Shown: piece by piece, positions 1-8,137 of the stretch
How the letters are laid out: each line of letters begins with the position of its first letter
Position numbering within the stretch: position 1 is the stretch's first letter
NCBI GenBank assembly: GCA_902602185.1
Contig: CACKPV010000001.1
Span: 234,785-298,784 of the forward strand
DNA length: 64,000 nt
Source: an uncultured SAR86 cluster bacterium
GTDB lineage: Bacteria; Pseudomonadota; Gammaproteobacteria; Magnimaribacterales; D2472
Reading direction: 5' to 3'
Program-made: the position numbers and the translations under genes
Notes under the pieces: model-generated
Databases searched by the model: none
What the model saw: the letters and a program-made list of their open reading frames with translations, nothing else
What the model was told of the DNA's origin: nothing

Positions 1-199
1 CAGCATTATTAGAAGAAACTCGAACATAAGGTTTAGCTCCGGCAAGATCTATCACTCGAATAAGTTTCTCAGCTTGCGATAAAGAAATTGGTGTATGCTC
101 CAAATCTACAGTGATCCAATCATAACCAGCTGTAGCAAGAATTTCTGCAACAGCTTCACTGTAAATTGTTAACCAAGTACCAAAAGATTGTTTCTTCAT
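1..199 (-). CDS. HpcH/HpaI-family aldolase, N-terminal part (cut by window edge)
   Basis: Only the first 66 residues are in the window. They read like the start of the HpcH/HpaI class II pyruvate-dependent aldolases, which cleave or form 2-keto-3-deoxy (sugar) acids: GTWL at residues 7-10 and VDLEHTP at 31-37, holding the family's conserved Glu and His (E34, H35). The ATG is one base after the TGA of the 2-hydroxyacid dehydrogenase gene, so it is the last visible member of a five-gene operon running leftwards. The exact substrate cannot be read from this fragment. The family call is firm; the reaction direction is unknown. Confidence 0.85.
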   Translation of the reverse strand, partial: MKKQSFGTWLTIYSEAVAEILATAGYDWITVDLEHTPISLSQAEKLIRVIDLAGAKPYVRVSSNNA

Positions 200-200
200 A

Positions 201-1103
201 TCAAGTATTTTGATCTAACCCCTCGATAGCTGCAAGTCCCATAGCAATTACTCCTTCTTCAGTCATGCTCCCAAGGTGAGAAGTGGCATAAAAATTCTTA
301 AGATCAAGTAAAGGTGAGGTGTGGTTTGGTTCATTTTCAAAAACATCAAATGCTCCAAAAGCTTTAGGGTTATCTTGTAAAAATAATAGCAAATCAACTT
401 CATTTACAATCCCTCCTCTCGCTGTATTAATTATCTTTACATCATCTTTGCATTGTCTTAGGTTGTCTTTGTTGATTAAATTCTTAGTTGCTTCTGTTAA
501 AGGAAGATGAATACTAATAATATCTGACTGCTGAAGAATATCCTCAAGTGGCACTTGATAAATGTCAGGATCTTGATCGTATGCCAAGATTTTACAAGAG
601 AAAGGAGTTAAAAATTCAGCAACTAATTTTCCAACATGACCAAATCCAATAATGCCTATGGTCTTGAAAGATAATTCATTACCTCTCTCCTGACTCCATA
701 TTCCCTCTTTTATATTGGCAAGACTCACATGGGTTTTTCGCAAAGCAGTAAGCATGAGCATAATTGTTAACTCAGCCACTGGTCTTTTGTTAACTCCTGG
801 AGTGAAACCAAGTCGAATATTGTGAGCTTGTATTGCTTCTAAATCTAAATTGTTAAGGCCAACTCCGTATTTACTAATCACTTGTAACTTTGGAAGTTGA
901 TCAAGAATCTCAGTATTGAAAGTTTCAAGTCCGACAATGACTTTATTGGTACCTTGTAAAAATTCAATGAGTGTTTTGCCTTTTAGGGAAATACCATCGT
1001 CATTGAGAATCACATGTTTGTATCTGGACTTTAACTCTTTGATTAAGACTTTGTTTTTAGAAAATGATCTTGAAGTAACGGCAACAACGTCAGAAGTATT
1101 CAT
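201..1103 (-). CDS. D-isomer-specific 2-hydroxyacid dehydrogenase (phosphoglycerate dehydrogenase-like)
   Basis: This 300-residue protein should interconvert a 2-hydroxy acid and a 2-keto acid with NAD(H). The dinucleotide-binding motif GIIGFGHVG lies at about residues 150-158. The three catalytic positions are visible: R229 in NTARGG, E258 in DVFENEP and H276 in SHLG. It is shorter than SerA and has no C-terminal ACT domain, so it is probably not the regulated serine-pathway enzyme. Its start overlaps the upstream phosphatase stop by 4 bases (ATGA), and the aldolase follows after one base, indicating translational coupling in a sugar-acid pathway. The substrate is not identifiable from sequence alone. 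Confidence 0.9.
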   Translation of the reverse strand: MNTSDVVAVTSRSFSKNKVLIKELKSRYKHVILNDDGISLKGKTLIEFLQGTNKVIVGLETFNTEILDQLPKLQVISKYGVGLNNLDLEAIQAHNIRLGFTPGVNKRPVAELTIMLMLTALRKTHVSLANIKEGIWSQERGNELSFKTIGIIGFGHVGKLVAEFLTPFSCKILAYDQDPDIYQVPLEDILQQSDIISIHLPLTEATKNLINKDNLRQCKDDVKIINTARGGIVNEVDLLLFLQDNPKAFGAFDVFENEPNHTSPLLDLKNFYATSHLGSMTEEGVIAMGLAAIEGLDQNT

Positions 1104-1864
1104 CGTAATTTATTGTTATGAGCAACTACATTAACCTTAAATTTTTCGTCATCTAAGTTATGATAAATATAAGCACCACCAGCAGCCTCAATAATTGCAA
1201 GACCGGCAGCAATATCCCAGAGAAAAATTCCACTTTCTTGATACTGATCAAACTGTCCAGCAGCAACATACGCACATGACATTGCTGCAGAACCAATCAT
1301 TCTAACCTTTTTCCAACTGGTAAACTCATTTGCAAGCTTGCTCATCGAATCTTCATCAAAAGCACCTTTTGCTGGCAATCCAGTTGCTAAAGTTGCTTTC
1401 TTTTTATCATCAATCCCAGAAACACTAATACTGAGACCATCTTTTTTTGCTGTTAACTCACCACTGTTGCTAAAGGATGGGGTAATGCCCTCATAAAGGT
1501 GCTGAGCATTAAAATCATAAATAACTCCAAGAGCAGGCCTATCTTCACAAATTAAACCTATGGAAACACAACAAATAGGCATATCTCTGGAATAATTCGA
1601 AGTCCCGTCGAGAGGATCTATCACCCAAAAATTTTTGTCTAGATCTCCATCTGCACCAGATTCCTCAGCTAAAATGGGAATATCTGACTCCGCTTGGATG
1701 ATATCTTTAATAATTTTTTCCGAAGCTTGGTCTGCTTCTAATTTAATATCACGTTCTTGATCAGAGAGAACATTATTTATCTCTACTTTTTTTTCTTGAA
1801 GAATTTTACCCGCAGTTAAAGCTGCTTTTTTGGCAAGAACTAATTCGCAATTAAGATTGAGCAT
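1100..1864 (-). CDS. Inositol-monophosphatase-family phosphatase
   Basis: A 254-residue member of the Mg2+/Li+-dependent phosphatase superfamily that includes SuhB, CysQ and histidinol-phosphatase types. The metal-binding signature is present: EES at 67-69, then DPLDGTSN at 83-90, and WDIAAG at 216-221 near the C-terminus. It overlaps the end of the SIS isomerase gene by 14 bases and the start of the hydroxyacid dehydrogenase by 4. In this setting a sugar-phosphate phosphatase acting after the isomerase is more likely than inositol or PAP hydrolysis, but that is inference. A CysQ-like PAP role is possible because sulfotransferases are encoded at 28.5-31.7 kb. Confidence 0.9.
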   Translation of the reverse strand: MLNLNCELVLAKKAALTAGKILQEKKVEINNVLSDQERDIKLEADQASEKIIKDIIQAESDIPILAEESGADGDLDKNFWVIDPLDGTSNYSRDMPICCVSIGLICEDRPALGVIYDFNAQHLYEGITPSFSNSGELTAKKDGLSISVSGIDDKKKATLATGLPAKGAFDEDSMSKLANEFTSWKKVRMIGSAAMSCAYVAAGQFDQYQESGIFLWDIAAGLAIIEAAGGAYIYHNLDDEKFKVNVVAHNNKLR

Positions 1865-2447
1865 CTTTGAAATAGGCTCTAAAAAATGAACCTACCAATC
1901 CGCAAATAACCATATGCAGGTCTTCAGCAGGACCATACTCTCCAATTTGAGTGGGAACATGAATATTAAGATTAGATTTTTTTGCTAATTGCCCACCATC
2001 AAAAGCAGACAAACCAACGGTACTTAAACCATTATCATTTGCCCAGTCGATAGCCTTGATAACATTGGGTGAGTTTCCAGAAGCTGAAATAGCAACGAGG
2101 ATATCATTCTCTTTAGCTTGGGTTTGGAGTTGCTGTAAAAAAATATTTTCATAGCCATCATCATTGCCTATTGCTGTTATTACCGCTTGGTTATCACACA
2201 AAGAAATGGCTCTGAAGGGTTTTTCAAATTGTCTACTTCCCAGTGAGATATCATTCACGAAATGACTAGCTGTTGAGGCACTGCCACCGTTACCAATGAA
2301 AAAAATAGTTTTATTATTCTCTCGTGCCTCGAGAATCATTTCAATGAACTTTCCTACAGCTTCGATCGCTAATTGATCTATTAAAACCTTTAAATAGTTA
2401 AAATAATTCTTGGAAAAGTCTTCTGGATTATTTGCTTCACTTATCAT
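1851..2447 (-). CDS. SIS-domain sugar-phosphate isomerase, GmhA-like
   Basis: A 198-residue single SIS-domain protein. The sugar-phosphate loop GNGGSAS is at residues 52-58, and AEDLHM near residues 174-179 resembles the conserved C-terminal helix of phosphoheptose isomerases, which convert sedoheptulose 7-phosphate to D-glycero-manno-heptose 7-phosphate. An in-frame start at 2501 would overlap the upstream gene by 50 bases. I prefer the ATG at 2447, four bases after the oxidoreductase stop codon, which gives the usual GmhA length. The operon lacks a heptose kinase, so this may serve a different pathway than LPS heptose. Family confident, substrate unknown. Confidence 0.88.
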   Translation of the reverse strand: MISEANNPEDFSKNYFNYLKVLIDQLAIEAVGKFIEMILEARENNKTIFFIGNGGSASTASHFVNDISLGSRQFEKPFRAISLCDNQAVITAIGNDDGYENIFLQQLQTQAKENDILVAISASGNSPNVIKAIDWANDNGLSTVGLSAFDGGQLAKKSNLNIHVPTQIGEYGPAEDLHMVICGLVGSFFRAYFKDAQS

Positions 2448-2451
2448 AGTT

Positions 2452-3465
2452 CTAATAATATTTTGCTTGCCACTCAGGGTCAGATTGATAAATCTTTTCA
2501 ATCAACTCCATAATTTTCAATGCTTCCTCAATAGATCCGTTTTCTATGTTATCAGAATTTTCAATTGCACTGGTAAAACATGCCATTTCTTCATCCCATG
2601 AAATATCCTTTTCAAAAGTATCAGTCGTTTCCTTTGGATTACCTTGATCGGTATCTGGATCAGAGTAAATGATTTTTAATGTTTCTGAACCATAACTTTT
2701 CGAACTAGTTAACAGTCCACCCAGAATAATTGAGCCTTTTTGCAGTGTAATTTCCAGGTTAAATACATGTCTCCACTGCGTTGCGGACGAATGCAATTGT
2801 GCCACTACCTGATCAGCAGTCTCCATTAGAACATAAGCATTATCTTCAACATCAAAATTCCAAAAGTTATTTTTAATGACTGAAAATACTTTTGTAAAGT
2901 CACCTGCAAAATATCTCATCAAGTCCAGCATGTGTATACCTTGATCAAGAAGAATTCCACCTCCTGATTGGTCTCTGTCAGTCCTCCAATCAGTTTGATT
3001 AAACGAAATCATTTTTGATTTACCATAAGTGCCCTTTAAATTAACTATACTGCCAAGTTTCTTAGAATCTATAAGTAGCTTAGCTTCCATTACAGAGGCA
3101 TGAAAACGATGATTAAAACCATACATCAATTTATGATTTGATGTTTTCATAAATTCATGAATAGGCATAAGTTCAGCAACTGAGCGGGCAGGAGGCTTTT
3201 CACAAAATACATGCATGCCATTTTTTAGTCCTAATAAAGTTGCTTCAACTGCAAATTTATTGGGTAGGCTTACCAATAACACATCAATTTTTTCGTTAAG
3301 AATTAAATCTTTAAAATCTGAATACCATTTAAGATTCTTTGGAGCTGTATCCTCAGTGAATGTTTTATCAGAGACAGCAACAACTTTAAAATTTTCAAAC
3401 TGCTGCAGTGTACTATGCCTTCTTTGACCTACAACACCATATCCCACAATCCCAACTGTAAACAT
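2452..3465 (-). CDS. Gfo/Idh/MocA-family NAD(P)-dependent oxidoreductase
   Basis: A 337-residue sugar or inositol dehydrogenase of the Gfo/Idh/MocA type. The N-terminal Rossmann motif GIVGYGVVG spans residues 5-13, and the family EKP motif (EKPPARS) follows the sixth strand. The C-terminal half, around GGGILLDQGIHMLDL, carries the family's catalytic His-containing region. It is first in the tightly packed isomerase-phosphatase-dehydrogenase-aldolase operon and begins 9 bases after the sorbosone-dehydrogenase-like gene, so all may share a transcript. The specific sugar is not identifiable. Confidence 0.9.
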   Translation of the reverse strand: MFTVGIVGYGVVGQRRHSTLQQFENFKVVAVSDKTFTEDTAPKNLKWYSDFKDLILNEKIDVLLVSLPNKFAVEATLLGLKNGMHVFCEKPPARSVAELMPIHEFMKTSNHKLMYGFNHRFHASVMEAKLLIDSKKLGSIVNLKGTYGKSKMISFNQTDWRTDRDQSGGGILLDQGIHMLDLMRYFAGDFTKVFSVIKNNFWNFDVEDNAYVLMETADQVVAQLHSSATQWRHVFNLEITLQKGSIILGGLLTSSKSYGSETLKIIYSDPDTDQGNPKETTDTFEKDISWDEEMACFTSAIENSDNIENGSIEEALKIMELIEKIYQSDPEWQAKYY

Positions 3466-3474
3466 TAGTGAAAA

Positions 3475-4611
3475 CTAATATGAGACTCGAAAAATTGCAT
3501 TTGCCCTATCATCAGAAATCAGGAGTGATCCATCTTGCATCTGAAAGACATTTGCAGGTCTTCCCAGAACAGTCTCTTTAGTACCTTCTCTTTGTAACCA
3601 ACCCGTTATGAAGTCCTCATAACCAAGTAATTCACCTCGATCATCAAAATGAGCAGCTAAAATTTTATACCCAGATTTTCTAGTTCTATTCCAAGATCCA
3701 TGAAGTGCCATAAAAATAGTATTCTTATATTTTTCAGGAAGCATTTCACCATCATAGAAAGTTAGCCCAGTTGGTGCAACATGAGCCCCAATTTCCAAAA
3801 TGGGATCAACAAAATTCATGTCATTAGTAATTTTTGATCCATACTCAGGATCTAAAACACCCGTTGCATGCTTAAACGGGAAACCAAACGAAAGACCCTC
3901 CTCGACAACTCTGTTTAACTCACAAGATGGTAAATCATCTCCCATCCAATCTCTACCATTATCACCAAAATATAATTCATTTGTTTTTGGATGCCAATCA
4001 AAACCAACGCTATTTCTGACACCTGTGGCAACGTATTCCCATGTAGCATTTTTATTTAAGCGAATAATAGATCCATATCTTTTATCAAAATTATACTCTT
4101 CTTCTTGAGATGGATTACACACATTGCATGGCACTCCAACAGCTAAATATAATTTTTCATCTGGGCCAAAATCAATCCACTTCCATCCATGCCAGGGATT
4201 GTTTGGTAAGTTATTAGTTACTAATACTTTTTCAGGTATCAGCGAACCGTTAATCAACTCATTATCAATATTTTCAATTTTCCATATACTGTCAATCTCT
4301 GAAAAGTACAAATCTCCATCATAAAAAGTTACTCCAGTGGCATATTTCAGACCTTGAGCAATAATTCTTTTAGATTTGTCTGGGGAGATAGCATATATAA
4401 CTCCACCATTTTTTGATCCTACAAATAAATTACCTTCAGGGCTCTCTGCTATTTGTCTGGGTGAATCAATATTATCAATAAAAATTTCAACTTTAAAATC
4501 TTTGGGAAACTCTAATTTAGCAAGTGCTTCTGAAGCACTTGCGTGAAGACTAATAGCATGCAAATTAATTAATATTAATAGGCTCAAAAAAAATTTATAA
4601 TGCATTAACAT
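3475..4611 (-). CDS. Secreted sorbosone/glucose dehydrogenase-like beta-propeller protein
   Basis: A 378-residue exported protein of the PQQ-dependent glucose/sorbosone dehydrogenase superfamily. A signal peptide covers about residues 1-27 (hydrophobic FFLSLLILINLHAISLHASA). The mature part shows propeller repeats: FKVEIFIDNIDSPRQIAESP near the start, VATGVRNSVGFDWHP and FGDNGRDWMGDDLP in the middle, and FMALHGSWNR later. These are typical of soluble aldose dehydrogenases, though cofactor use cannot be judged here. Two starts are possible, ATG at 4611 or ATG at 4605. The former shares its CATG with the divergent wecA-like start. It probably oxidises a periplasmic sugar; the link to the following sugar operon is inferred from position. 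Confidence 0.85.
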   Translation of the reverse strand: MLMHYKFFLSLLILINLHAISLHASASEALAKLEFPKDFKVEIFIDNIDSPRQIAESPEGNLFVGSKNGGVIYAISPDKSKRIIAQGLKYATGVTFYDGDLYFSEIDSIWKIENIDNELINGSLIPEKVLVTNNLPNNPWHGWKWIDFGPDEKLYLAVGVPCNVCNPSQEEEYNFDKRYGSIIRLNKNATWEYVATGVRNSVGFDWHPKTNELYFGDNGRDWMGDDLPSCELNRVVEEGLSFGFPFKHATGVLDPEYGSKITNDMNFVDPILEIGAHVAPTGLTFYDGEMLPEKYKNTIFMALHGSWNRTRKSGYKILAAHFDDRGELLGYEDFITGWLQREGTKETVLGRPANVFQMQDGSLLISDDRANAIFRVSY

Positions 4612-5917
4612 GAGTAAAATTATACCAGTAGCACTTTTCTTTTTAAGTTTTTTCGCATCTTTGGTATCAAATGCAATCCTAAGGAAGTTTGCAAATGATA
4701 ATAAGGTGCTTCTTGATAAACCCGATGATCGTAAAAAGTTTCACCCTAATCCAACCCCATTGACAGGAGGTTTGGGTATAACTATCGGTGTTATCTTTAG
4801 TTCTATTTTTTTAGTGCTTTTGTCTCAATCATCTGAAAATATCAATACAAATATAAACTTAAATCTAGTCCCAGCAGCAATTGAAGAAAATTCAATATTT
4901 CATGAAATCGAATTGGAAAATGGTTCAAAGGTAATAATTCAAAAATATAATAATGAAAGCTATACAATTCAACTACCTACCGGTGAATTATTGCTTTATG
5001 AAACAAGTTCAGAAGTTCAAAGAGGCCAAGGACAAAACTTTCAGATAATTAAGCAAAACTCCGTTGAATCAGAAATTGGATTAAATCAATTTAGTTTGCA
5101 ACTGCTATTATTCACTTTACTTGTTCAAATAATAATGATCATTGATGACTTGAGGACAATTTCGCCACTTAAAAAGATAGTTTTACAATCAGCATGTGTT
5201 CTAGGTTTAGCTCTTTCAACTGATGTATATCTTGTTTCAATTGGAAATATTTTTGGCTTTGGAGAAATTCAGTTAGGTATTTTTGCAATTCCTTTTACAA
5301 TTTTTTGTATCGTTGGCATGATGAACGCTTTTAATATGATTGATGGCCTAAATGGACTATGTGCTAGTTTTTGTTTAATTTGTTTTGTTTCAATGATTTA
5401 TATGATCAATACCAATAATTTGCCGAGTTTATTTCCTCTTATTTTACCAGTAGGTGCACTGAGTGGTTTTCTTATGTATAACTTGGGATTTCTAGGAGAA
5501 AGAAGGACAGTATTTTTAGGTGATAACGGTTCAAATGCCCTTGGTTTTATGTGTGCATGGATACTTGTTTATTTTTCAAATTTTGATGGATCAAATCTCT
5601 TGCCTGTGACAGCACTTTGGCTGGTTGCGATTCCTTTAATGGATGCTTTAAGAGTGATAATCACTAGAATAATTAAATTAAAAAGAATCTATCTTGATGA
5701 TAGAGAGCACATTCATCATCAAATGATTGATAATGGTTACTCTTATGTGCAGACTTATAGTTTTTTGATCATTTCTTCTGGTTTTTTTGCTTTGATTGGA
5801 CTTGCTTTTAACAAATACTTTTTTGAATATGGCTTTTATTCCTTTTATACATTTCTAGGAATTTTTACATGTTATTATTGGTTTTCTTCTATATTATTGA
5901 AATCTAAAAATGTTTAA
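4610..5917 (+). CDS. WecA/MraY-family polyprenyl-phosphate sugar-1-phosphate transferase with extra periplasmic insert
   Basis: A 435-residue integral membrane enzyme of glycosyltransferase family 4 (WecA/WbpL type), which moves a (N-acetyl)hexosamine-1-phosphate from a UDP-sugar to undecaprenyl phosphate to start glycan assembly. Diagnostic cytoplasmic motifs are intact: DKPDDRK at 36-42, the Mg-binding DD at 179-180, NAFNMIDGLNG at 239-249, FLGDNGSN at 302-309 and the WecA-type DREHIHH at 364-370. Family members are usually about 350 residues. Here a polar stretch of about 80 residues (roughly 75-160) lies between helices 2 and 3, predicted periplasmic. It overlaps the TerB-like gene by 8 bases. 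It likely initiates the polysaccharide made by the 17-34 kb genes. Confidence 0.9.
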   Translation: MSKIIPVALFFLSFFASLVSNAILRKFANDNKVLLDKPDDRKKFHPNPTPLTGGLGITIGVIFSSIFLVLLSQSSENINTNINLNLVPAAIEENSIFHEIELENGSKVIIQKYNNESYTIQLPTGELLLYETSSEVQRGQGQNFQIIKQNSVESEIGLNQFSLQLLLFTLLVQIIMIIDDLRTISPLKKIVLQSACVLGLALSTDVYLVSIGNIFGFGEIQLGIFAIPFTIFCIVGMMNAFNMIDGLNGLCASFCLICFVSMIYMINTNNLPSLFPLILPVGALSGFLMYNLGFLGERRTVFLGDNGSNALGFMCAWILVYFSNFDGSNLLPVTALWLVAIPLMDALRVIITRIIKLKRIYLDDREHIHHQMIDNGYSYVQTYSFLIISSGFFALIGLAFNKYFFEYGFYSFYTFLGIFTCYYWFSSILLKSKNV

Positions 5918-6344
5918 TTTTTTTAAAAAAAAGAAAAAAGTGGAAAAATCTGAAGATCCTAAAAATCTTCAATTGATCGCACTTTGCCTTGCATATGAAG
6001 TAGCCAACATAGATAACCAAATTGATGAAAAAGAAAAGAGTTTGCTGCTCGAAAGCATTCGACAAAACATCGATACCTCAACTTTAAGTGAATCTGAAAT
6101 ATTGACACTTATTCAACAAGAAAGCCAAGATAGGATATCTTTTTATGATTTAATTTATGATTTAAATCATAATTTGACTAAAGAAGAAAAACTAACAGTT
6201 GTGGAATTGCTTTGGCAGACTGCGCTCGCAGATGATTATTTAGATATCGAAGAAGAAAAAATAATCAAAAGAGCATCTGACTTGATGGGTATAAATCCTT
6301 CTCTTGTATTACAATTGAAACATAACACTCTTAATCAAGATTAG
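5910..6344 (+). CDS. TerB-like (COG4103-type) small cytoplasmic protein
   Basis: A 144-residue, mostly helical protein with a very basic N-terminus (FNFFKKKKKVEK) and two repeats of an acidic helical pattern: ANIDNQIDEKEKSLL near residues 33-47 and LADDYLDIEEEKIIKRA near 110-126. This is the layout of TerB-domain proteins, whose acidic residues bind metal in tellurite-resistance TerB. The function of this subgroup is unknown. The start overlaps the end of the WecA-like gene by 8 bases, so the two are likely co-translated. The 3' end converges with the carboxylesterase gene, overlapping by 4 bases. Confidence 0.75.
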   Translation: MFNFFKKKKKVEKSEDPKNLQLIALCLAYEVANIDNQIDEKEKSLLLESIRQNIDTSTLSESEILTLIQQESQDRISFYDLIYDLNHNLTKEEKLTVVELLWQTALADDYLDIEEEKIIKRASDLMGINPSLVLQLKHNTLNQD

Positions 6345-8137
6345 TACTCGTAATAACCACGATTTGCTTCTGAGATTTCCCTTGCTTTGCTAACCGAACA
6401 GAATCCACTCAAAGGGTCTGTTAAATAAGTTTGAAAACTATCTGATCCTAAATAGGTTGTGGTCTCATAAAGCAGAATACATTTCTCTTCTAAATTAAGA
6501 AGATTGCTGTTATATATTGATGCAACTATATCGGGCATATTTATATCAATAGCTTTTAATTCCATATCTTTTCTTTTATCGAGAATCATAAAATTCTTTT
6601 CATTATTTGGATTGTATCGTGTCCACTCTATCTCATTTGTTGAAGTACCAGGATTGCCAGTTTTTGCAAAATTTGCCCAGAAATTCATCATATTTCTTGA
6701 AGTAAAATTTCGAGAGGGAGAGCGTGGATAAATTAAGGGACTATATTTTCCTAAAAATTTAAAGTCACCACTAATAAAAGCAATTTCAAGAGCATGGGAG
6801 GCACCAATAATACTTTGAAAGTCTGCTATAAATAGATTTCTCTCATCGTCCCAATCAAACCTGTAAGCATACAAATTATTATTCCCTGTGTTAAAAATCT
6901 GCTCAAGTGGCTCAATAACACCTCTCAGTTGCCAACCTTCTGCTCTAATCTTGTTGTAAAAATTATAAAGGTCCTTATTTTTAATCGCCAAACTTGGGAT
7001 ATTAAGTATCCTTCCTAAAGGAGAAAATTTTGTTTCCAAGAAATATTCAGAAGTACCTATCCACAACTTTACTTCATCCCTATTTGAGCCTGCTAAGACA
7101 GGAACCTTGTTAAGATGCTCAGGTTGACCAAGTGCTGCAAGAAGTCCATCTTTAGGAATTACCACACCATCATTGGTTAAAAGAGGTTCTTCAATAGTAT
7201 TCTCATATAACTGAAGTAAATCTGCAGAAGTGCTTTCCATCAACAACTTTTTTTGTTCCTCTAATGACAATTTTGATTGCAATCGATCTGCATCTTCAAT
7301 TGAGGTTGAAATACCTTTTTGGACAAGCAGCCTATTAAAAACTGACCAACTATCAGCAGAATCTTTGCGATTTATCTCATCTGGCTTATATGCATTTTGA
7401 AGAGAAGATGACTCAGTGTATCCAGATTGGGAAATTGCTTGATGAAATAATCCTTTTGCTTGTTTAGAAACCAATAAAGCATAAACATTATGCCCACCAG
7501 CTGACTCACCGAATATAGTGACATTTTCAGGATCACCACCAAAATTTTTAATATTTCTTTGAACCCATTTTAAAGCTTCGATGATATCCAAAATGCCGAA
7601 ATTAGAAGGTTCAACACCAGCATCCTGAATTGCAGAATGTGTAAAAAAACCAAAAATACCTAGTCGATAATTTATAGATACTACAATAACTTCTTTTTTT
7701 GCTACCAATCTTGAAAAATCATAAAAATCTTTTGTTCCCGATGTATTACCACCACCATGAATCCAAAACATAACTGGAAGATTTTTATTTTGACTTTGTG
7801 GGACTCTGATATCTAGATAAAGGCAATCTTCTGTTCCAAAATTTTGAATATCTTGAAGTGAGTCAGTTTCTTGATAACAATGGTTTGATTCTTTTGGCTC
7901 GATGCTTTTCCCAGGATTTTCGATTGGTTGAGGTGGTTGCCAGCGTAATTCACTTACTGGTGGCTTAGCATAGGGAATATCTTCAAAAAGGATTATCTTT
8001 GATTCTTTAGTACCAGCAACTAAACCTGATGTTGTTTGTACTGATAACTGTAAATTATCCGATGCAATTTCTAATGTAGTTATCCAAAAAATTATCCCTA
8101 TGGATACTGATTTAAAAATTCTTATATTTTTCAACAA
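6341..8137 (-). CDS. Type-B carboxylesterase, exported
   Basis: A 598-residue alpha/beta-hydrolase of the carboxylesterase type B (para-nitrobenzyl esterase/cholinesterase-like) family that hydrolyses carboxylic esters. Residues 1-26 form a likely signal peptide or membrane anchor. The oxyanion loop HGGG is at 127-130 and the nucleophile elbow GESAGG at 210-215 (S212). The acid residue is probably in SNRDEVKLW and the catalytic His in GASHALEIAF. The start is TTG, with a second TTG codon next to it, and lies inside the end of the upstream esterase gene (26-base overlap), so the pair is one transcriptional unit. Substrate unknown. Confidence 0.92.
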   Translation of the reverse strand: MLKNIRIFKSVSIGIIFWITTLEIASDNLQLSVQTTSGLVAGTKESKIILFEDIPYAKPPVSELRWQPPQPIENPGKSIEPKESNHCYQETDSLQDIQNFGTEDCLYLDIRVPQSQNKNLPVMFWIHGGGNTSGTKDFYDFSRLVAKKEVIVVSINYRLGIFGFFTHSAIQDAGVEPSNFGILDIIEALKWVQRNIKNFGGDPENVTIFGESAGGHNVYALLVSKQAKGLFHQAISQSGYTESSSLQNAYKPDEINRKDSADSWSVFNRLLVQKGISTSIEDADRLQSKLSLEEQKKLLMESTSADLLQLYENTIEEPLLTNDGVVIPKDGLLAALGQPEHLNKVPVLAGSNRDEVKLWIGTSEYFLETKFSPLGRILNIPSLAIKNKDLYNFYNKIRAEGWQLRGVIEPLEQIFNTGNNNLYAYRFDWDDERNLFIADFQSIIGASHALEIAFISGDFKFLGKYSPLIYPRSPSRNFTSRNMMNFWANFAKTGNPGTSTNEIEWTRYNPNNEKNFMILDKRKDMELKAIDINMPDIVASIYNSNLLNLEEKCILLYETTTYLGSDSFQTYLTDPLSGFCSVSKAREISEANRGYYEY

